A stretch of DNA of 9,550 bases from an uncultured Prevotella sp. (GTDB taxonomy: Bacteria; Bacteroidota; Bacteroidia; Bacteroidales; Bacteroidaceae). Location: the NCBI GenBank assembly GCA_900770845.1, contig CAAGLS010000141.1, forward strand, positions 1 to 9,550. The letters are read 5' to 3'. Of the stretch, positions 5,457 to 9,550 are shown in pieces (positions within the stretch are counted from its first letter, which is position 1; the number at the start of each line of letters is the position of its first letter). Both the position numbers and the translations under genes were made by a program. The notes under the pieces are model-generated. The model ran no database searches. It was given only the letters and a program-made list of their open reading frames with translations, and was not told the origin of the DNA.

Positions 5457-6491
5457 TTAGAGGTTGGGGTTCATCTTGTTCCATTCTGCGATGGGCGGGA
5501 TGATGCCCAGGTCGATCACCTCCTGGCGCATGTTGCAGAGGTGGTCGTAGCTCTTGTGCAGGTCGGCCATCTCCTCCTTGGTGCCTGTGGGAACCGTGTA
5601 GTGGACACCCGTCTTGTCGATGGTTGTGGGCAGGGCCATCATCACATCCTTGAAGCCGAGTTCGGGGATGTCGGCATAGCAGCCTGCGGGGAGCGTGAAC
5701 TTCTCGCCACCCATTGCGGCCTCGATCATCTTCACTGCGTTGTAGGCAGGGCTCTGGAACGAGCTGCGGCCACGAAGCTTGATGATGTTGCTGCCGCCCT
5801 GTACGGTGATGTGCTTGATTTCCTCCCAGCGCTCATCGCTCAGACCCATCTCCGAGAGGGGCTTGCCGTCGATCTTCACCTGCGAGGCAAACACGGCCAT
5901 CTGCTCGCCGTGGCCGCCGTAGGTGTGGGCGCCTGTCACCTTGTCCTGCTGCACGCCGAACTCCAGGGCCAAAGCCTGCTGCAGACGGGTGGAGTCGAGG
6001 GCTGCCAAGGAAGTCAGCTGGTTGGGCTTCAAGCCGGAGTGGATCAGTGTGGTCAGGGCGGTGACGTCTGCGGGGTTGAAGATCACCACCACGTGCTCCA
6101 CGTCGGGGCAATACTTCTTGATGTTGTCGCCGAAGTCGGCGGCAATCTTGCAGTTGCCTTTCAGCAAGTCCTCACGCGTCATGCCGGCCTTGCGGGGAGC
6201 ACCGCCAGAGGAGATGATGTATTTGGCGCCTGTGAAAGCCTTCTTCGCAGCCTCGGCCACCTTCTCGGGATTGTTCATGTCCTCTACTGCGGGAGCGTAG
6301 TAGGTGACGTTGGCGCCCGGGAATGCGCACTGCTGAATCTCATCGAACACACCATGAACACCCGGCTCATAGATATCATAGAGACACACGTTGGGAGTAA
6401 GGCCGAGCGTCAGAACGGTCTGGGCCATGTTTGAACCAATCATACCGCCTGCACCGACGATGACCAGTTTGTCGTTTGTTAAGTAAGCCAT
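5457..6491 (-). CDS. mdh: Malate dehydrogenase
   Basis: 344-residue cytosolic NAD-dependent malate dehydrogenase interconverting malate and oxaloacetate. In this group it feeds the reductive arm leading from oxaloacetate to fumarate and succinate. The Rossmann motif GAGGMIGSNMA is at 13-23, with an acidic residue, D39, at the end of the second strand suggesting NAD preference. The substrate loop APRKAGMTR (98-106) carries two arginines. N139, the D166-xx-R169 pair and catalytic H194 in YGGHGEQM complete the active site. The acidic/basic pattern is that of malate rather than lactate dehydrogenase. The ATG at 6489-6491 is preceded only by AT-rich sequence. Alone on its transcript, with a strong terminator; divergent from the aminopeptidase gene. 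Identity is secure. Confidence 0.95.
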   Translation of the reverse strand: MAYLTNDKLVIVGAGGMIGSNMAQTVLTLGLTPNVCLYDIYEPGVHGVFDEIQQCAFPGANVTYYAPAVEDMNNPEKVAEAAKKAFTGAKYIISSGGAPRKAGMTREDLLKGNCKIAADFGDNIKKYCPDVEHVVVIFNPADVTALTTLIHSGLKPNQLTSLAALDSTRLQQALALEFGVQQDKVTGAHTYGGHGEQMAVFASQVKIDGKPLSEMGLSDERWEEIKHITVQGGSNIIKLRGRSSFQSPAYNAVKMIEAAMGGEKFTLPAGCYADIPELGFKDVMMALPTTIDKTGVHYTVPTGTKEEMADLHKSYDHLCNMRQEVIDLGIIPPIAEWNKMNPNL

Positions 6492-6636
6492 AATAATTTA
6501 TTGTATATTTTTATTGAAACTTTCGTTCTCGCGAATACGCGGAAGCGATGCTTTCGCTTGTTCTTTCGTTTTCGATGTTATCTCTGCAAATACAATGCCA
6601 AAACCTGATTCTGCCACTGTCATTTGTTTCCGACCG

Positions 6637-6644
6637 CAAAGTTA
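6637..6644 (-). promoter_or_regulatory. Candidate -7 element for mdh
   Basis: The minus strand reads TAACTTTG, an exact -7 box, but I find no TTTG at the right distance upstream. Use of this site would give a leader of about 140 bases containing small hairpins, such as AAGCGA-AAGCA-TCGCTT on the minus strand near 6545-6562. Confidence 0.4.
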
Positions 6645-6673
6645 GTAAAAAATAAAAGAATCGCATTATTTAT

Positions 6674-6704
6674 TTTGTTGTTTATTCTTAAAATCATAAC
6701 TTTG
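6674..6704 (+). promoter_or_regulatory. Promoter for the aminopeptidase P gene
   Basis: TTTG (6674-6677), 19-base spacer, TAACTTTG (6697-6704): exact consensus. Transcription would start near 6711, giving a leader of about 118 bases. This also shows that upstream in-frame codons from 6624 cannot be the start. Confidence 0.72.
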
Positions 6705-6710
6705 CAACAC

Positions 6711-6827
6711 CAGGCCCATGCCCCGTGGGCCCACCCAGCGTCGCAAGGCGGGAGGTGGCTCTTGGACGAGAGTGCAGCCCGGACTTGCACACCCATTACA
6801 GACAGTCTATTAAAACGCAATAAAACT
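6711..6827 (+). promoter_or_regulatory. Structured 5' leader of the aminopeptidase gene
   Basis: GC-rich leader in an otherwise AT-rich gap. GGCCCA (6713-6718) pairs with TGGGCC (6726-6731). CCACC (6731-6735) can pair with GGTGG (6754-6758), sharing one base with the first stem. The last 30 bases before the ATG are AT-rich and likely unpaired. I do not recognise a known riboswitch. Confidence 0.35.
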
Positions 6828-8621
6828 ATGGAAAAGAAACAAATCTGCGACCGCATTGAGGCCCTCCGCGAAGTGATGAGACGCGAGCGGCTGTCGGCCT
6901 TCATCTTCCCGTCCACCGACCCTCACCACAGCGAGTATGTTCCCGACCGCTGGAAAGGGCGCGAGTGGATTTCGGGTTTCGACGGTTCTGCTGGCACGGC
7001 CGTGGTGACGCTCAAAAGCGCCGCCCTCTGGACCGACTCCCGCTACTTCCTTGCTGCCGAGGAGCAGCTCCGCGGCACTGGGTTCCAGCTGATGCGGCTC
7101 AAGGTGGCGGGAACGCCTACGATAGCCGAATGGCTCGACCGGGAGCTTGCCGATGCCGATGGGGCAGAGGTGGGCTGCGACGGCTGGGTGAACAGCTATG
7201 GCGAGGTGGAGCAGCTCAAGGCCGACCTCAGGGCCTGCCACGGCATGACCCTCCGCATCAATCTCGACCCATTGGAACGCATCTGGAAAGACCGCCCGCT
7301 GGTGCCGGCCAACAAGGTGAGGATCCATCCCTTGGAGTTTGCCGGTGAGCGGGCTTGCGACAAACTGTCGCGCATCCGACATGAGCTGCGCCTCCGCCAT
7401 TGCGATGGCATGCTCGTGTCCGCACTCGACGACATCGCCTGGACCCTCAACCTGCGCGGCACCGACGTGCATTGCAATCCCGTGTTCGTGGCCTATCTGC
7501 TCATAGCGTCCGACAAGGCCACGCTCTTCGTCGACCCGCGCAAGCTCACGCCCGAGGTGGAGGACTATCTGCGGAAAGAGGGTGTGGCCACGGCCGGCTA
7601 CGACCAGGTGGTGGACGGTCTGCGCCGCTATGGCGAGTACAACATCCTGATGGATCCCGCGGAGACCAACGCTATGGTGGCCGCGGCCGACATGCCACAT
7701 TGCCGCAAGGTCATGCGCCCCTCGCCTGTGCCAGCGATGAAGGCCATCAAGAATGCCACCGAGATAGAGGGCTTCCGCCATGCCATGTTGCGCGACGGTG
7801 TGGCCATGGTGAAGTTCCTGAGGTGGCTGAGACCCGCCGTGGCACGGGGCGGCGAGACCGAGATGAGCGTCGACCGCAAGCTGACGGCCCTGCGCGCGGA
7901 GCAGCAACACTTCCGCGACATATCCTTCGACACGATAGCCGGCTATGGCCCCCATGGCGCCATCGTGCATTATGAGGCCTCGCCGGCTACCGACGCGCCC
8001 TTGAGGCCCGAGGGCCTGCTGCTGCTCGACAGCGGAGCGCAATACAGCGACGGCACTACCGACATCACCCGCACCGTTGCCCTCGGCCCTGTCACCGATG
8101 AGGAGCGGCGGGTCTACACGCTGGTGCTCAAGGCGCATATCCAGTTGGAGATGGCCAAGTTTCCCGACGGAGCCTGCGGGACGCAGATTGACGCCTTGGC
8201 GCGTGAGCCGCTGTGGCGCGCCGGACTCAACTTCCTCCATGGCACAGGCCACGGTGTGGGTTCCTACCTCTGTGTGCACGAGGGACCTCACCAAATCCGC
8301 ATGGAATACATGCCGGCTCCGCTCCACGCGGGAATGACCGTCACCGACGAGCCGGGCATCTATGTGGCGGGCAAGTTTGGTGTGCGCATAGAGAACACAC
8401 TTCTCATTGAGGCCGACCAGCAGACCGACTTCGGCACTTTCCTGAAGATGGACCCGCTCACGCTCTGTCCCATCGACACGGCTCCGCTCGATGTGGCCCT
8501 GCTCACCCTTGAGGAGCGGGAATGGCTCAATGGCTATCATGCCCGCGTCTATGCCGAACTCTCGCCCCTGCTCGACGGCGAGGATGAGGCTTGGCTGAGG
8601 AAGGCCACTATGGCAATATGA
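6828..8621 (+). CDS. pepP: Xaa-Pro aminopeptidase (aminopeptidase P, M24B)
   Basis: 597-residue cytosolic metallopeptidase that removes an N-terminal residue preceding proline. Two creatinase-like N-terminal domains (about 8-150 and 165-300) precede a pita-bread catalytic domain (about 312-530). Metal ligands are all visible: D401 (LLLDSGAQY), D412 (TTDITRT), H475 (GTGHGVGSY), E508 (TDEPGIY) and E522 (RIENTLL). H484 in VHEGP is also conserved in the family. The final 65 residues are the extra C-terminal segment of the long, eukaryote-like aminopeptidase P class. The length fits Bacteroidales homologues of about 590-600. The ATG at 6828 is chosen because the consensus promoter lies downstream of the alternative in-frame ATG at 6624 and homology starts here. 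Symbol by function; the long form is also annotated simply as aminopeptidase P family. Confidence 0.94.
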   Translation: MEKKQICDRIEALREVMRRERLSAFIFPSTDPHHSEYVPDRWKGREWISGFDGSAGTAVVTLKSAALWTDSRYFLAAEEQLRGTGFQLMRLKVAGTPTIAEWLDRELADADGAEVGCDGWVNSYGEVEQLKADLRACHGMTLRINLDPLERIWKDRPLVPANKVRIHPLEFAGERACDKLSRIRHELRLRHCDGMLVSALDDIAWTLNLRGTDVHCNPVFVAYLLIASDKATLFVDPRKLTPEVEDYLRKEGVATAGYDQVVDGLRRYGEYNILMDPAETNAMVAAADMPHCRKVMRPSPVPAMKAIKNATEIEGFRHAMLRDGVAMVKFLRWLRPAVARGGETEMSVDRKLTALRAEQQHFRDISFDTIAGYGPHGAIVHYEASPATDAPLRPEGLLLLDSGAQYSDGTTDITRTVALGPVTDEERRVYTLVLKAHIQLEMAKFPDGACGTQIDALAREPLWRAGLNFLHGTGHGVGSYLCVHEGPHQIRMEYMPAPLHAGMTVTDEPGIYVAGKFGVRIENTLLIEADQQTDFGTFLKMDPLTLCPIDTAPLDVALLTLEEREWLNGYHARVYAELSPLLDGEDEAWLRKATMAI

Positions 8622-8626
8622 TATCA

Positions 8627-8712
8627 TGATCATCCGCAAACATCCAACTGAGGCTTCGGCAACCGCAGGAGTGGGAGCTGTGCCGCCGCAGTCGGATGAT
8701 TGCGGATGATCA
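8627..8712. repeat. 86-base inverted repeat upstream of the four-helix gene
   Basis: TGATCATCCGCAA (8627-8639) and TTGCGGATGATCA (8700-8712) are perfect 13-base reverse complements. Inside them, ATCCAACTG (8642-8650) pairs with CAGTCGGAT (8689-8697) with one mismatch, and further GC-rich pairing is possible in the centre. No T run follows, so it is not a standard terminator for pepP. The stem ends 19 bases before the next gene's ATG. Confidence 0.8.
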
Positions 8713-8731
8713 CTGTCGTGAATATATAATA

Positions 8732-9286
8732 ATGGAAAAGGCAAACGAATTCTTGCCGGAGCTTGGCAATTACCGTAATCTTCGGGTATTCCAAGTGACA
8801 ACGATTATCTATGACATCACCCGCTATTTTGCAAACAACGTTTTCATTGCGGGTGATCGTACAATAGACCAAATGGTGCAAGCCGCGCGAAGCGGCCGAC
8901 AGAATATTGCCGAAGGAAGTGCTGCCGCAACAACATCAAAAGAAACAGAGATAAAACTCACCAATGTGGCAAAAGCAAGTTTGCAAGAACTGCTTCTCGA
9001 CTATGAGGACTATCTCCGTCAGCACGATTTACAGCAGTGGGCCAAGGATGACAAGCGCACTCTCCAAACCAGACTATACTGCCAGACTCACAATGACCCG
9101 AGAAGTTATGTGGAGGCAATCAAGAAGCGCAGTCCAGAGACAACAGCAAACATCGCCATTGTCTTGATTCATCAGGCCGACTACCTGTTGGAGCGTCTCT
9201 TGGCCCATCAGAAAAAGAGGTTTTTGGAAGAGGGTGGTATCAGAGAGGCGATGTACCGCGCAAGGCGCGCCCACAGAGGCTACTAA
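8732..9286 (+). CDS. Four-helix-bundle protein with suffix domain
   Basis: 184 residues. The first part (about 15-100) matches the S23/IVS-type four-helix bundle family: NLRVFQVTTIIYDIT near 16-30, DQMVQAARSGRQNIAEGSA (46-64, the family's most recognisable motif), and LTNVAKASLQELLLDYEDYL (76-95). The C-terminal part (about 136-184; ANIAIVLIHQADYLLERLL, then RFLEEGGIREAMYRARR) looks like the four helix bundle suffix domain common in Bacteroidales. Relatives are encoded in intervening sequences of 23S rRNA, and the diversity-generating retroelement accessory protein Avd has the same fold; the role of free-standing copies is unknown. The ATG at 8732 is chosen because the in-frame ATG at 8696 lies inside the hairpin stem. 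The gene is visibly richer in A+T than its neighbours, suggesting transfer. No own promoter is recognised. Confidence 0.85.
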   Translation: MEKANEFLPELGNYRNLRVFQVTTIIYDITRYFANNVFIAGDRTIDQMVQAARSGRQNIAEGSAAATTSKETEIKLTNVAKASLQELLLDYEDYLRQHDLQQWAKDDKRTLQTRLYCQTHNDPRSYVEAIKKRSPETTANIAIVLIHQADYLLERLLAHQKKRFLEEGGIREAMYRARRAHRGY

Positions 9287-9422
9287 TTTCGAAGGGCTCA
9301 GAGGGATCGGAGAACTCTGAGAACTCTGAGAACTCCGAGAGCTCTGAGAACTCCGAGAGCTCTGAGAACTCTGAGAACTCCGAGAACTCGGAGAACTCCG
9401 AGAACTCTGAGCCCTCCGAATT
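9285..9422. repeat. Inverted-repeat-bounded element
   Basis: The left arm 9285-9303 and right arm 9405-9422 are reverse complements apart from one substitution and one extra base. The left arm begins within the TAA stop of the four-helix gene; the right arm ends within the stop of the leftward gene. The element thus fills the convergent gap from stop to stop, with the 9-bp array as its centre. Confidence 0.7.
9308..9415. repeat. 9-bp tandem repeat, twelve units
   Basis: Units are variants of CTGAGAACT (also CCGAGAACT, CCGAGAGCT, CGGAGAACT, and a last CTGAGCCCT). Because nine is a multiple of three, all frames stay open, giving a Ser-Glu-Phe-like pattern on the minus strand, but there is no other sign of a gene. 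It may vary in copy number by slippage. Confidence 0.92.
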
Positions 9423-9550
9423 ATTTGATGGCAGCCTCTTTCTGCTTCTTGTATTCAATGAACGCCTGGTCGAAGGCGGCCTGCTCTTCGTTGCTCATCG
9501 GACTGAGCGACTTCTGCAGTCCCTTGTAGTAGCGGCCAATCTGTTTCTTC
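9421..9550 (-). CDS. Unrecognised protein, C-terminal fragment
   Basis: Only the last 42 codons are in the window; the gene runs off the right edge. The stop TAA is at 9421-9423. The visible tail reads KKQIGRYYKGLQKSLSPMSN then EEQAAFDQAFIEYKKQKEAAIK. It is hydrophilic, rich in lysine, glutamate and glutamine, and probably helical, with no membrane segment in this part. I do not recognise a family. It converges on the four-helix gene across the repeat element, whose right arm touches this stop codon. GC-rich third positions resemble the housekeeping genes here, which supports it being real despite the partial view. Confidence 0.65.
   Translation of the reverse strand, partial: KKQIGRYYKGLQKSLSPMSNEEQAAFDQAFIEYKKQKEAAIK

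Noticed and set aside
6624..6827. 68 extra N-terminal codons for aminopeptidase P
   Set aside because: The segment contains the consensus promoter and AT-rich intergenic DNA; family homology begins at the ATG at 6828.
6810..8801. 663-codon open frame antisense to aminopeptidase P
   Set aside because: Mirror of a GC-rich real gene; histidine- and glycine-rich composition and no recognisable domain. Similar antisense frames over the serine deaminase, rpoD and mdh genes were dropped for the same reason.
8732..9286. Diversity-generating retroelement accessory gene (avd)
   Set aside because: The fold family is related, but there is no reverse transcriptase, template repeat or variable repeat in the window, and the C-terminal suffix domain points to a different subgroup.
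9240..9458. Ser-Glu-Phe repeat protein on the minus strand
   Set aside because: It comes only from the 9-bp repeat, and it overlaps the four-helix gene end and the stop of the partial leftward gene.

Overview
The window looks like chromosomal DNA from a high-GC member of the Prevotellaceae (Bacteroidales). Three things point there. The proteins are typical of the group: a primary-type sigma factor of about 290 residues that starts MRQLKI and ends YLG, an Fe-S serine deaminase, a long aminopeptidase P, and a four-helix-bundle suffix protein. The promoters that can be read match the Bacteroidetes pattern TTTG-N19/20-TAnnTTTG. Most genes have little or no Shine-Dalgarno sequence. The genus is an inference.

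Layout. 1-195 is a long imperfect inverted repeat whose right end forms the 3' end of a yfcE-type phosphodiesterase gene (minus, 176-727). A short, divergent sigma-70 gene follows (plus, 977-1705). Then come a solo copy of the 38-bp right end of the first repeat (1753-1790), the L-serine ammonia-lyase gene (plus, 1827-3053) and tRNA-Val(CAC) (plus, 3140-3214) with its own promoter and terminator. From 3215 to 4374 there is no credible protein gene. This stretch holds two further copies of the tRNA 3' end, a second copy of the tRNA terminator, and a six-unit nested tandem array (3625-4058). A consensus promoter at 4269-4299 points toward the array. Next on the minus strand are an RpoD/SigA-type sigma gene (4375-5250) and malate dehydrogenase (5457-6491) with a strong terminator. 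Aminopeptidase P (plus, 6828-8621) diverges from mdh. Last come an 86-base hairpin, a four-helix-bundle suffix gene (plus, 8732-9286), a 9-bp repeat array bounded by inverted repeats (9285-9422), and the 3' end of an unrecognised minus-strand gene.

How the genes relate. The housekeeping genes (mdh, serine deaminase, aminopeptidase P, tRNA-Val, yfcE) appear to be independent units, most with their own promoter, rather than one pathway operon. Two sigma factors of very different quality sit about 2.7 kb apart. One is canonical. The other lacks the promoter-reading residues of region 2.4 and most of region 3. The accessory signals are the repeat families, the tRNA-proximal scar, and the hairpin / four-helix gene / repeat-array block at the right end.
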